A stretch of 39,659 bases of DNA, taken from NCBI GenBank assembly GCA_019052695.1, contig JAHQRI010000003.1:1-39659 (forward strand). The letters are read 5' to 3'. The stretch is from Candidatus Omnitrophota bacterium (GTDB taxonomy: Bacteria > Omnitrophota > Omnitrophia > Omnitrophales > Aquincolibacteriaceae). Positions 16,012 through 24,300 of this stretch are shown one piece after another. How positions within the stretch are numbered: position 1 is the first letter of the stretch; every line of letters starts with the position of its first letter. The translations under genes and the position numbers were made by a program. The notes beneath the pieces are model-generated. The model made no database searches, was not told the DNA's origin, and saw nothing but the letters and a program-made list of their open reading frames with translations.

Positions 16012-16123
16012 GATGGGCTTCCGAAAACCGTGACCGTACGGAGCTACCCGTGTCCGAGCGCCTCCACCGGACGAACGCGGGGCGATCTTGCGGAAGATCT
16101 CGCGGCGATGCCGGGGGGACAGC

Positions 16124-17797
16124 ATGTTGCTCCTGATCTTTCTTTCGGTCCTCGCTCTATTTTACGCGGCTTATCACTTTTACGGGGAGGGGGTGCTTTC
16201 GAAGCTTTTCGGCGTGGATGACAAGAACCCGACGCCGTCCCATACCCAAAGCGACGGCATCGATTATGTCCCGACCCCCAATTTGATCTTGTTCGGGCAC
16301 CATTTTTCGTCCATCGCGGGCGCGGGGCCGATCGTCGGCCCCATCATCGTCGGGGTCGCCTTTGGATGGCTCCCCGCCTTGATCTGGATCGTTCTGGGGT
16401 CGATTTTGATCGGGGGGCCGCATGACATGGGGGCCGTCCTGGCTTCGGTGAGGCATCAGGGAAGGTCCCTCTCGGAGATCGCCCGCCGGTACATTTCGCC
16501 GCTTTCCTATAAACTTTTTCTACTTTTTATTTGGCTGGCGCTTGTGTACATCCTTATCGTCTTCGCGGACCTGACCTCTGCCTCTTTTGTGGAGGACGGT
16601 GCGACCGCCACCGCGTCCTTTTTCTACATCCTTCTCGCTGTCTTGTTCGGATTGGCCATCAACCGGTTCGGATTGAACATTTTTCGGAGTTCCCTGATAT
16701 TCGTGCCCCTCATTTTCGCCGGGATCTACATCGGCATAGTGTTCCCGGTAAAAAATGTTCCCTTGATCCTGGGCTCCGCGAACGGATTTTTCAATTTCGT
16801 GCTTCTGGTCTATGTTTTTTTCGCTTCGACCTTGCCTGTCTGGTTCCTTCTGCAGCCGAGGGACTACCTGAGCTCATACCTTCTCTACTTCTCCGTTTTG
16901 GCCGGGGTCGCGGGTATCCTGTTGGGGGAGTTCAAGATCGCCTATCCCGCTTTTACCTCGTATCAGTCCGATTATCTGGGGCCGCTTTTTCCGCTCGTGT
17001 TCGTGACCATTGCCTGCGGGGCGGTTTCGGGTTTCCATGCCTTGGTAGGTTCTGGAACGACCTCAAAACAGATCAATCGCGAAAGTGACGCGGTCAAGAT
17101 CGGGTACGGGGGGATGCTCGTCGAAGGGATCGTGGCCGTGATCGCGCTAATGACCGTCATGATCCTGGCGCCCTCGGGAGAGCTCGGGTCCAAAGCGCCC
17201 CTTGCCGTCTATGCGGAAGGGATCGCCCGATTCCTGGCCGTTTTTCATCTGCCGGTCGCGTTCGGTAAAACGTTCGGCCTGATGGCGCTCTCGGCTTTCA
17301 TTCTCACGACCCTTGACACGGCCACGCGACTGGGGAGGTACGTTTTTCAGGAATTCTTTGGTTGGACGGACTCGAGGCACCGTTGGAAAGCCACGGCCGT
17401 GACGTTGATATTCCCGGCGATCGGCCTATACTCTACGCTTCAGGATCCTTTGTCGGGCAAGGTGCTTCCCGCCTGGAAGGTGATCTGGCCGCTTTTTGGG
17501 ACCACGAACCAGCTCCTTGCCGGTCTGGTGCTTTTGGTGATCTCCGTTTATTTGTTGAAGAGCCGGAAGAAGATCTCCTACACACTGATCCCTTGCGTTT
17601 TCATGGTGGTCATGAGCGTCTGGTCTTTAGCGGAACTGATCTTGAAATATGGAGGGACCATGATCGGGGGGATCGCGATCGCCATCCTGATCTTAACGGT
17701 CGTGATCATTGTTGATTCGGCGGTCACGATTAAAAAATATTATCAAAACCCTTTTTGTGACGAAAAAAAACTTGTGAAAAGCGGAATCGCCGGGTGA
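16124..17797 (+). CDS. CstA-family carrier (carbon starvation protein A type)
   Basis: A 557-residue polytopic inner-membrane protein with about 14-16 hydrophobic segments. The CstA hallmarks are a GHHFSSIAGAGPIVGP block, GGPHDMGAVLASVRH, SGFHALVGSGTTSKQI and TTLDTATRLGRY. CstA proteins import pyruvate or peptides; E. coli CstA has 701 residues, so this is a short form with a reduced C-terminal part. GGGGGG lies three bases before the ATG at 16124; the upstream in-frame TTG is less likely. It abuts the second MinD-ferredoxin gene without a gap. The substrate here is unknown. Confidence 0.9.
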   Translation: MLLLIFLSVLALFYAAYHFYGEGVLSKLFGVDDKNPTPSHTQSDGIDYVPTPNLILFGHHFSSIAGAGPIVGPIIVGVAFGWLPALIWIVLGSILIGGPHDMGAVLASVRHQGRSLSEIARRYISPLSYKLFLLFIWLALVYILIVFADLTSASFVEDGATATASFFYILLAVLFGLAINRFGLNIFRSSLIFVPLIFAGIYIGIVFPVKNVPLILGSANGFFNFVLLVYVFFASTLPVWFLLQPRDYLSSYLLYFSVLAGVAGILLGEFKIAYPAFTSYQSDYLGPLFPLVFVTIACGAVSGFHALVGSGTTSKQINRESDAVKIGYGGMLVEGIVAVIALMTVMILAPSGELGSKAPLAVYAEGIARFLAVFHLPVAFGKTFGLMALSAFILTTLDTATRLGRYVFQEFFGWTDSRHRWKATAVTLIFPAIGLYSTLQDPLSGKVLPAWKVIWPLFGTTNQLLAGLVLLVISVYLLKSRKKISYTLIPCVFMVVMSVWSLAELILKYGGTMIGGIAIAILILTVVIIVDSAVTIKKYYQNPFCDEKKLVKSGIAG

Positions 17798-18655
17798 ATG
17801 TTCATGAAACAGATCGTTGTGATCAGCGGCAAAGGGGGGACGGGCAAGACGATGCTGACCGGCGCCCTGGCGGCATTGATCCCGAACAAGGTCGTGGCGG
17901 ATTGCGACGTGGACGCCGCGAACCTTCATCTTTTGCTGCATCCGTCCGTTAAGGAGGTCCATTCGTTCAAAAGCGGGGCCGCGGCCCGGATCGATCCCTT
18001 GCTTTGCACGCGGTGTGGCCGCTGTGTTGAGGTATGCCGCTTCGGCGCGGTCCGTGAGGGGTTCGAGATCGACCCGATCGCCTGTGAAGGGTGCGGGCTT
18101 TGCGCTCATGTCTGCCCCGTCAAAGCGATCAGCATGGAAGAATGCACCGCGGGAGAATGGTACGTTTCCAAGACGCGCTACGGCCCGTTCGTCCACGCGA
18201 AGCTCGGGATTGCGGAAGAGAATTCAGGAAAACTTGTGGCTAAAGTACGGCAGGTCGCTAAAGAGATCGCGGAAGAAAAAAAAGCGGATTATGTGATCAT
18301 TGACGGTCCGCCGGGCATCGGGTGCCCCGTGATCGCGTCGCTTACCGGTGTGGACCTGGTCGTGGTCGTGACCGAACCGACCCTCTCGGGCCTTCACGAT
18401 GCGGAGCGGGTGATCGAGTTAGCGGAGCATTTTAACGTACCTGTGCGAATGGTGATCAATAAATGGGACATCAATCCGGAGGCGGCCGCAAAGATCCGGG
18501 CGTTGTGCGAGTCCCGGAAGATCCCCGTGATCGGGTCCATCCCGTTCGACAGAACGATCACCGAGTCGGTGATCGCGGGAAATACGGCCTCGGAACACGC
18601 TCAGGGAGCGCTCCGGGACCGGTTTGCCGCTATTTGGGAGGCCGTGAAGGGGTAA
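17798..18655 (+). CDS. MinD-type ATPase with inserted 2[4Fe-4S] domain, copy 2
   Basis: A 285-residue paralogue of the 15169 gene. It has SGKGGTGKTM (Walker A), an inserted ferredoxin domain with CTRCGRCVEVC (C70, C73, C76, C80) and CEGCGLCAHVC (C96, C99, C102, C106), and DGPPGIGCP. The start at 17798 directly follows the CstA stop; the ATG at 17804 gives the more typical MKQIVVISGKGG opening and is equally possible. Two such ATPases probably form a heterodimer. It is followed three bases later by the DUF2099 gene. Confidence 0.92.
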   Translation: MFMKQIVVISGKGGTGKTMLTGALAALIPNKVVADCDVDAANLHLLLHPSVKEVHSFKSGAAARIDPLLCTRCGRCVEVCRFGAVREGFEIDPIACEGCGLCAHVCPVKAISMEECTAGEWYVSKTRYGPFVHAKLGIAEENSGKLVAKVRQVAKEIAEEKKADYVIIDGPPGIGCPVIASLTGVDLVVVVTEPTLSGLHDAERVIELAEHFNVPVRMVINKWDINPEAAAKIRALCESRKIPVIGSIPFDRTITESVIAGNTASEHAQGALRDRFAAIWEAVKG

Positions 18656-18658
18656 GTG

Positions 18659-19660
18659 ATGAGGACCGCTGACCGGGATCTCCATGTTTTGAAATATTTT
18701 TCGTCCGTTGTCACGGTTTCCAAAGGCCAGGTTATCAATGTCACGGAACCTTCGCTCCGCGCCTGTCCGCTGGCGAGCCATTTTTATCCAGAATTCAGGA
18801 ATGCCGATCCGGAAGATCCGGCGTCCGTGAAACGCGCGGTTCGGGAAGTCATCGAAGCCAAGGTCCGGAACTACGGTTTTTTTACCGATGGTCGGTCCTT
18901 TCATTTTCCGCGATGTGTGGTCCCGTATGGGGCTTCCGAAATGCTCTCGAGCGCATTGAAAAATCAATTCCTCGAGGCGGCCGTCGTGGTCTGCGACGGG
19001 GCGGGGACGGTGATCGTCCGTTCGCCCGAGATCGTCCAGGGGATCGGGGCGCGCATGAATTCCCTCATTTTTACGTCTCCCTTGAAGGGGGTTCTCGAAA
19101 AACTGGACCAAGCCGGTTGCCGGGTCATATCCAGGGACACTGCTTGGATCGATCAGCCAAAGGGTGTTGAAAAAGCGCTGTCGCTGGGCTACGGCAAAAT
19201 AGGCGTGACCGTGACCGGTTTCGCGGCGGACCAACTTGCGCAGATCCGTGAGCTGGAACAAAGAGCCCGGGCGGAGGTGACTCTTCTTGCCGTGTGCACG
19301 AGCGGGATCTCCGGTGATAAGATCGAGACGATCCGCCGTCATGCCGACCTGGTGTGGGCCTGCGCGTCTGGTGAAGTCCGGGAACGGCTCGGTCCCTCGG
19401 CCAAAGTGCAGCTTTCGAAACGGATCCCGGTCTATGCCTTGACCGACCGAGGGGTTGCTTTCGCCGCAGCTTATTTGAACGATCCTTTCCTTGTCCGGTG
19501 CCTGGACCTTCAAAAGCAGTACTGTGTTTCAAGCGGAGCCGGGCTGCGTTCGCCCTTCTCAGGTTCTTTGAAGACACAGATCCGGGAAACGGGGTCGCCT
19601 ACGGACGTGTCGAATGCTTCGTGTTACGAACCGGTGCAAAGTCAAAGGGGTGAGGGATGA
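18659..19660 (+). CDS. DUF2099 protein (methanogenesis marker 8 family)
   Basis: A 333-residue soluble protein matching my knowledge of the DUF2099 / methanogenesis marker protein 8 family: a CPL segment near residue 36, ASEMLSSALKNQFLEAA, the diagnostic VVVCDGAGTVIV (108-120), VQGIGARM, and IDQPKGVEKALSLGY (164-178). The family is best known from methanogens, where its role is not settled. ATG at 18659 follows AAGGGG; GTG at 18656 is a fallback. It shares an ATGA overlap with the NifU-type scaffold, a strong hint of joint function. Several cysteines (C36, C86, C112) are candidates for metal or cluster binding. Confidence 0.85.
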   Translation: MRTADRDLHVLKYFSSVVTVSKGQVINVTEPSLRACPLASHFYPEFRNADPEDPASVKRAVREVIEAKVRNYGFFTDGRSFHFPRCVVPYGASEMLSSALKNQFLEAAVVVCDGAGTVIVRSPEIVQGIGARMNSLIFTSPLKGVLEKLDQAGCRVISRDTAWIDQPKGVEKALSLGYGKIGVTVTGFAADQLAQIRELEQRARAEVTLLAVCTSGISGDKIETIRRHADLVWACASGEVRERLGPSAKVQLSKRIPVYALTDRGVAFAAAYLNDPFLVRCLDLQKQYCVSSGAGLRSPFSGSLKTQIRETGSPTDVSNASCYEPVQSQRGEG

Positions 19661-20043
19661 CCCGGCAAGGTGCCGTATTCTTCGGAAAAATGAAAAAACC
19701 GACCGCGCAGGCGTGTATACAGGGGCCATGCGGGGATACCATGGAGTTCTTTTTAAAGATCACGCGTCATACGGTGAGACAGGTCCGTTGTTCCACGTCC
19801 GGCTGCGGGGCGTCAAAGGCTTGTGCCGTCGAGACCGCGAGGATGGCCCAGGGCAAGAGTCTCGCGAGCGTGCTCCTTATTTCTCCCGGTAAAGTGATCC
19901 GGGCGCTCAAGAACATTCCTGAGGGTCATTTGCATTGCGCCATTCTGTCCGTAAGCACCTTGCACCGGGCGGTCGCTGACTATCTCATGCGTGGGAAACG
20001 AAAGATCAACATTCGGGGAAAGGCGGGTTCTCATGGACACTGA
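19657..20043 (+). CDS. NifU/IscU-type iron-sulfur scaffold protein
   Basis: A 128-residue protein with the three scaffold cysteines of the IscU/NifU N-terminal domain: GPCGDTM (C25), SGCGASKAC (C50) and HLHC (C94). The Asp next to C25 and the GKSL helix are also present. Extra cysteines at 20, 45 and 56 are unusual. Clusters would be assembled here and passed on. Its start lies in the ATGA overlap with DUF2099 and its end overlaps the ZIP transporter gene by 11 bases, so all three are coupled. No cysteine desulfurase is in the window. Confidence 0.87.
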   Translation: MTRQGAVFFGKMKKPTAQACIQGPCGDTMEFFLKITRHTVRQVRCSTSGCGASKACAVETARMAQGKSLASVLLISPGKVIRALKNIPEGHLHCAILSVSTLHRAVADYLMRGKRKINIRGKAGSHGH

Positions 20044-20785
20044 AATGTTCTTTTGGATATTCGGAAGCGGGGTTCTCATGAGCGGGATCGCTTTGATCGG
20101 AAGTGTCAGCTTTTTGCTAAGACAAGAGGTCCTGGACCGGCTGGTCTTACCCTTGGTCGCGTTGGCCGCGGGGAGCCTGATCGGCGGCGCGTTGTTCCAT
20201 ATGCTCCCCGCGGCACTATCGAGCGCTCATTTGGACGCGCTGAAGATCGGTATCTGGCTGGCGGCGGGGTTCACGGTTTTTTTCGCGCTGGAGCAGTTCA
20301 TTCACCATCACCACTGCCACCGGAAGGCCTCAGACTGTAAGAAACCTTTCGGGTATCTCGTTCTTATCGGGGACGGTTTCCATAATCTTCTGGGGGGCAT
20401 GGCCGTCGCGGGGACCTTTCTCGTGGACATCCGCCTCGGGATCGCGACGTGGATCGCCGCGGCGGCGCATGAGATCCCCCAGGAATTAGGAGATTTCGGG
20501 GCCTTGGTCTACAGCGGATGGAGCCGGAAAAAAGCGCTCCTCTGGAATTTTGCCTCTGCGTTGATGTTCCCGGTGGGGGGCTTGCTCACCTATTTTCTTT
20601 CGTTCCAGATCCAAACGGATTTCCTGATCGCTTTTGCGGCCGGGAATTTTATCTACATCGGGGCTTCGGACCTCGTCCCGGAAGTCAATAAGGCCCGCAC
20701 GATCGGGACGAATATCATTCATTTCTCGGCCTTTGTGAGCGGGTTGTTGATGTTGCTGAGCATTCATTTCTTTTTACACCATTGA
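20033..20785 (+). CDS. ZIP-family divalent metal transporter
   Basis: A 250-residue membrane protein with about eight hydrophobic segments. TM4 and TM5 carry the ZIP metal-site motifs GDGFHNLLGG and AAAHEIPQELGDFG. A His-rich cytoplasmic loop (FIHHHHCHRK) near residue 87 is typical. ZIP proteins bring zinc, iron or related ions into the cytoplasm. The HEIPQE form is the animal ZIP-like bacterial subgroup. The ATG at 20033 gives a normal family length and lies within the end of the scaffold gene. Iron is attractive as substrate because of the neighbours, but zinc is as likely. Confidence 0.9.
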   Translation: MDTEMFFWIFGSGVLMSGIALIGSVSFLLRQEVLDRLVLPLVALAAGSLIGGALFHMLPAALSSAHLDALKIGIWLAAGFTVFFALEQFIHHHHCHRKASDCKKPFGYLVLIGDGFHNLLGGMAVAGTFLVDIRLGIATWIAAAAHEIPQELGDFGALVYSGWSRKKALLWNFASALMFPVGGLLTYFLSFQIQTDFLIAFAAGNFIYIGASDLVPEVNKARTIGTNIIHFSAFVSGLLMLLSIHFFLHH

Positions 20786-20798
20786 ACGAGGGAACGGT

Positions 20799-21158
20799 AT
20801 GAACGTGGCGTTGGTCGGGGCAACGAACAAGCCGGAACGGTATGCCTACCAAGCGATGAGGCTGTTATGGGAAAAAGGCCACCGGGTCTATTTGGTGCAT
20901 CCGCGTCTTGCGGAGATCGAAGGGGCCCGAGTTTATCGAACGATCCGTGAGATACCGGAACGCATTCACACGGTGACGCTTTATGTCGCGGCATCGCGGT
21001 CGGTACCGATGGTTCAAGAGATCCTTGAGTGTCGGCCCCAAAGGATCGTTTTCAATCCGGGGGCGGAAAATGACGCGTTAGAAAAAAAGGCCCGGGGGGC
21101 CGGCATCCAAACGGTCCAAGGGTGTACGTTGGTCATGCTCAAAACCGATCAGTTCTAG
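20799..21158 (+). CDS. CoA-binding domain protein (YccU type)
   Basis: A 119-residue Rossmann-fold protein: VALVGATNKPERYAYQAMRLL at the start, GHRVYLVHP, and VQEILECRPQRIVFNPGAEND. These match the small standalone CoA-binding proteins (CoA_binding_2, YccU-like). Their role is not well known. GAGGGA precedes the ATG. It is 13 bases downstream of the ZIP gene and 12 bases upstream of a methyltransferase gene. Confidence 0.87.
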   Translation: MNVALVGATNKPERYAYQAMRLLWEKGHRVYLVHPRLAEIEGARVYRTIREIPERIHTVTLYVAASRSVPMVQEILECRPQRIVFNPGAENDALEKKARGAGIQTVQGCTLVMLKTDQF

Positions 21159-21170
21159 GTCCTGACGACG

Positions 21171-21818
21171 ATGAAAAATCTGTTTGACCGATTCTATAAG
21201 CGGTACGACGCTTGGTATGACCGCCACAAGAACGCTTTCCGGTCCGAGCTCAAGGCGGTTCGACGGTTCCTTCCCCGAAAGGGAAAGGGGCTTGAGGTCG
21301 GGGTCGGCACGGGGCGATTTGCCGCTTCGCTGGGGATCCAAATAGGGATCGACCCGTCAAAGAAAATGATCGCGATCGCGAGAACGCGGGGCATCGACGC
21401 CCGTTGGGGCCGCGGCGAGTCTCTCCCGTTCCCAAGGTCGTCTTTTGATCACGTCGTTTTGATCATCACGCTATGTTTTGTTCAAAAACCCGCCTGCGTC
21501 TTAAAAGAGGCACGGCGGGTTTTGAAAAAAAACGGGACCTTACTCGTAGGGATGATCCCCGGGGACAGTGCCTTAGGGGCGGCTTATCAAAAAAAAGGAA
21601 GCGTTTTCTATAAGAATGCGCGTTTCTTCACGGTGACCGAGCTTTTGCGCAAGTTAACGGCTTTGAAGTTCTCGGATTTCAAAATTTGCGAAACACTTTT
21701 CCGTTCCCCGGACAAAATGACACGGCCGCAGAACCCCAAGGACGGGTCCGGGAAGGGCGGGTTTGTTGTCGTGGCCTGTCGCAAGAACGAAAGCGGGAGA
21801 AGGGCAGGGCGCGAATGA
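21171..21818 (+). CDS. SAM-dependent methyltransferase (type 11)
   Basis: A 215-residue methyltransferase with the SAM loop GLEVGVGTGRFAASL near residues 40-54, DPSKKM at the acidic motif, and RWGRGESLPFPRSSFDHV, the usual E-x-LPF pattern of type 11 enzymes. The substrate is unknown. The stop overlaps the start of the J-domain gene (ATGA). Confidence 0.87.
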   Translation: MKNLFDRFYKRYDAWYDRHKNAFRSELKAVRRFLPRKGKGLEVGVGTGRFAASLGIQIGIDPSKKMIAIARTRGIDARWGRGESLPFPRSSFDHVVLIITLCFVQKPACVLKEARRVLKKNGTLLVGMIPGDSALGAAYQKKGSVFYKNARFFTVTELLRKLTALKFSDFKICETLFRSPDKMTRPQNPKDGSGKGGFVVVACRKNESGRRAGRE

Positions 21819-22135
21819 AAAAGAAGATCGGATTCGAAGAGATCGACCGCGCAAGGCGGGTGTTGGCGCTTGACGAACACGCGTCCATGCAGGAGATCAA
21901 GGACGCCTACCGCCATCTTGCGGCCCGGTACCACCCGGACCGGTGTAAAAAACGCGAGTTGGCTTTGTGCGAAAAAAAGATCAGGGAAATCAATCTTGCA
22001 AAGGACCTTCTGATGGCTTATTGCGCGAATTACCGGTATTCCTTCGGGGAAAAAGACGCAACGCGCAATGCTTTCGAAAAGGAAGAATACGAACATTTGA
22101 AACAGTTTTACGACGGTTGGATCGCGGAACTATGA
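21815..22135 (+). CDS. Small J-domain protein
   Basis: A 106-residue protein with a J domain at about residues 12-75 and an intact HPD motif at 40-42 (RYHPDRC). It lacks the Gly/Phe and zinc-finger parts of DnaJ. J domains stimulate Hsp70 ATPase. HscB does this for IscU, so a co-chaperone role for the NifU-type scaffold at 19657 is a reasonable guess. Start and end both lie in ATGA overlaps. No Hsp70 gene is in the window. Confidence 0.87.
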   Translation: MKKKIGFEEIDRARRVLALDEHASMQEIKDAYRHLAARYHPDRCKKRELALCEKKIREINLAKDLLMAYCANYRYSFGEKDATRNAFEKEEYEHLKQFYDGWIAEL

Positions 22136-22599
22136 AAACGATTCTTCAAAAGATACAGCGGGAGGAACACGGCCGTTGTTTTATGTGCGGCCGGGACAAC
22201 GAACGGGGTTTCAAGCTTGATTTTAATGCCACGGCCGACGGCGGGCTCGAGGCCTTTTTAGGCCCCTCCGATGAGCTTGCGGGTTACAGCAACGTCATGC
22301 ACGGCGGGGTCATGTCCGCCTTATTCGACAGTGTCATGACAAATTGTCTTTTTGCCCGCGGGATCAAGGCACTGACGGCGGAATTAAAGACCCGCTTTCT
22401 CGTCCCCGTTCAGACGAACGCCGCGGTTCAATTAAGGGCGTGCATTGAAAGATGCTACGGGAACTATTACATTTTGAAGGCCACGCTTTTTCAGGAGGGC
22501 ATCTTGAAGGCCAAAGCTACCGGAAAATTCGTTGCCTTTTCTAAACAAACCGCCAGGGCAAATAAGCCGGGGCGGGAGAAGGGCCTGAAAGGTCCGTGA
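22132..22599 (+). CDS. Hotdog-fold thioesterase (PaaI/4HBT type)
   Basis: A 155-residue protein with the hotdog signature YSNVMHGGVMSALFDSVMT near residues 58-76 and LKTRFLVPV later. An N-terminal CFMCG pair (C16, C19) with RDNERGFKLDF is shared with PaaI-like proteins. It would hydrolyse an acyl-CoA or similar thioester; the substrate is unknown. The start is coupled to the J-domain gene through ATGA, and the next ATG is two bases after its stop. Confidence 0.87.
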   Translation: MKTILQKIQREEHGRCFMCGRDNERGFKLDFNATADGGLEAFLGPSDELAGYSNVMHGGVMSALFDSVMTNCLFARGIKALTAELKTRFLVPVQTNAAVQLRACIERCYGNYYILKATLFQEGILKAKATGKFVAFSKQTARANKPGREKGLKGP

Positions 22600-22600
22600 T

Positions 22601-23428
22601 ATGAAAAACGCTAAAAAAAGGAGGCGGAGGTTGAAACCGGCAACGGCGAGCTATCGTTACATCTACGGCCCCGTGGCATCCTGGAGGCTTGGGAGCTCGT
22701 TGGGAGTAGACCCTATCTCGGCGAAAAATAAAATCTGTAGTTTCGATTGTATCTATTGCCAGCTCGGCCCGACCCGGGCATTTTTGGACCGTCGGAGCGT
22801 GTTTGTTCCTGCAAAGGCGATTGTGGATGAGATCAAGGGCCTTCCTCAGACGTCGATCGATTACATAACGTTTTCCGGGGCTGGAGAACCCACGCTCGCA
22901 AAAAATCTTGGAACAATGATCCGGGCGGTCAAAAAGGTCCGAAAGGAAAAGATCGCCGTGATCACCAATACTTCGCTGATCGATCGCGAAGACGTTCGGA
23001 AAGATCTGGGGGAGGCGGATCTTGTTCTGGCGAAACTGGATGCGGATCGCGAGCCCCTTTTCCAAAAGGTGAACCGTCCGATGGCCGGGATCCATTATCG
23101 GAAAATGCTTCAAGGCTTAAAAAAATTTACGGCAAATTTTCGCGGTCGGTTAGCCCTTCAGATCATGTTTACGGCGGCGAACGCCCGCGCCGCTGCTCGG
23201 GTCGCGCGGCTGGCCGGGGCGATTTCCCCGGACGAGATCCAGCTGAACACCCCGTTGCGGCCGTGCGGTGTGAAACCTCTTTCCAAGAAAGCGATGCAAA
23301 ACATCGGGGGCATTTTTCGACGTGTTTGCGGGGGTGCGAGCCATATCGTTAACGTTTATCAGATTGAAAAACGAAAAGTTTCACCGATCAGTAATCCGGA
23401 TACTCTGCGTCGTCGGGGAAAGACTTAA
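22601..23428 (+). CDS. Radical SAM protein (COG0731 type)
   Basis: A 275-residue radical SAM enzyme with the CxxxCxxC cluster motif CSFDCIYCQLG (C46, C50, C53) preceded by YIYGPVASWRLGSSLGVDP, the opening of the COG0731 wybutosine-synthesis-like group. FSGAGEPTLA is the SAM-binding GGE-type element. Bacterial members have no assigned reaction. A TTG start after AGGCGGAGG, about ten codons downstream, is possible; the ATG at 22601 gives a Lys/Arg-rich N-terminus. Confidence 0.88.
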   Translation: MKNAKKRRRRLKPATASYRYIYGPVASWRLGSSLGVDPISAKNKICSFDCIYCQLGPTRAFLDRRSVFVPAKAIVDEIKGLPQTSIDYITFSGAGEPTLAKNLGTMIRAVKKVRKEKIAVITNTSLIDREDVRKDLGEADLVLAKLDADREPLFQKVNRPMAGIHYRKMLQGLKKFTANFRGRLALQIMFTAANARAAARVARLAGAISPDEIQLNTPLRPCGVKPLSKKAMQNIGGIFRRVCGGASHIVNVYQIEKRKVSPISNPDTLRRRGKT

Positions 23429-23450
23429 CTGTTCGAGAGGGAACGCTTAA

Positions 23451-24266
23451 ATGTTTTTTCGAATACTCTTAAGGAGGCGAGTGCTTCATCGTGCGCTGAC
23501 GGCTCTTTTTTTTCTAGCCTTTGCCGGTCTTCTCTCCGGGTGCGCTTCAGCGCCGCCGCGGTCGACCCCGGTCTTTTACAGCTCGCGTCAGTCCGTCTTA
23601 TCATCGTCGGTAGTGGCCCCGGTCTCTGCCGTCGGACTCCGTGATGTCTATCACGAAGTCGGGCCTTGTGAAACGCTTTGGCGGATCTCTAAAGTTTATG
23701 ATGTGGACATAGAGACCCTCATGCGCGTGAATCACTTGGAGGACAAGACGCAGCTTAAGAAAGGAATGAAACTTTTGATCCCGGGCACGAGAGGGCCGAG
23801 GGCGAACATCCCGCTTTTCCCGACAACGCGTTGGACCCACATTGTGATCCACCACACGGCGACGGATGAGGGCAGCGCTTTTAGTATTGACGGAATGCAT
23901 CACCAAAGGGGATGGGAGAACGGTCTGGGGTATCATTTTCTGATCGATAACGGAACACGTGGGAAGGCCGTCGGGCAGATCGAAGTGGGACCGCGGTGGA
24001 TCAAACAAATGCAGGGAGCGCATGTAAAAGTCGGTGACTGGAACCAGAAATCCGTCGGGATCGGGGTGGTGGGGAATTACAGCGAGGAGAGGATTGACGC
24101 GAAGACGTTCGAGTCCTTGCTGTTCTTGATCGCCACGCTAAAAAATCACTACCGGATCCCCGACCGGAACATCGTCGGACATCGTGATGTGCCCGGGGCG
24201 GCGACAGAGTGCCCGGGCAAACTTTTCCCCTGGAGTGAATTCAAACGCCGTCTCCGGTACGCGTAA
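23451..24266 (+). CDS. LysM-amidase_2 lipoprotein (peptidoglycan amidase)
   Basis: A 271-residue envelope protein. A signal peptide ends in the lipobox LLSGC (C31), so it should be lipid-anchored in the periplasm. One LysM domain covers about 66-112 (CETLWRISKVYDVDIETLMRVN). The amidase_2/PGRP domain runs from about 125 to the end, with zinc ligands in VIHHTA (about 134) and in the GAH and GHRD...ECPG region, as in AmpD-like N-acetylmuramoyl-L-alanine amidases. It cleaves the bond between muramic acid and the stem peptide. The neighbours offer no obvious link; it may be a passenger. Confidence 0.9.
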   Translation: MFFRILLRRRVLHRALTALFFLAFAGLLSGCASAPPRSTPVFYSSRQSVLSSSVVAPVSAVGLRDVYHEVGPCETLWRISKVYDVDIETLMRVNHLEDKTQLKKGMKLLIPGTRGPRANIPLFPTTRWTHIVIHHTATDEGSAFSIDGMHHQRGWENGLGYHFLIDNGTRGKAVGQIEVGPRWIKQMQGAHVKVGDWNQKSVGIGVVGNYSEERIDAKTFESLLFLIATLKNHYRIPDRNIVGHRDVPGAATECPGKLFPWSEFKRRLRYA

Positions 24267-24300
24267 TACGTTCCGCGATAAAACGGTCAGGAGTGATCAC

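Noticed and set aside
18419-19513. Long open frame of 364 codons on the minus strand
   Set aside because: It lies opposite the MinD-ferredoxin and DUF2099 genes, has no ribosome site, and its translation is Arg/His/Asp-rich without any domain. GC-rich DNA makes such antisense frames common.
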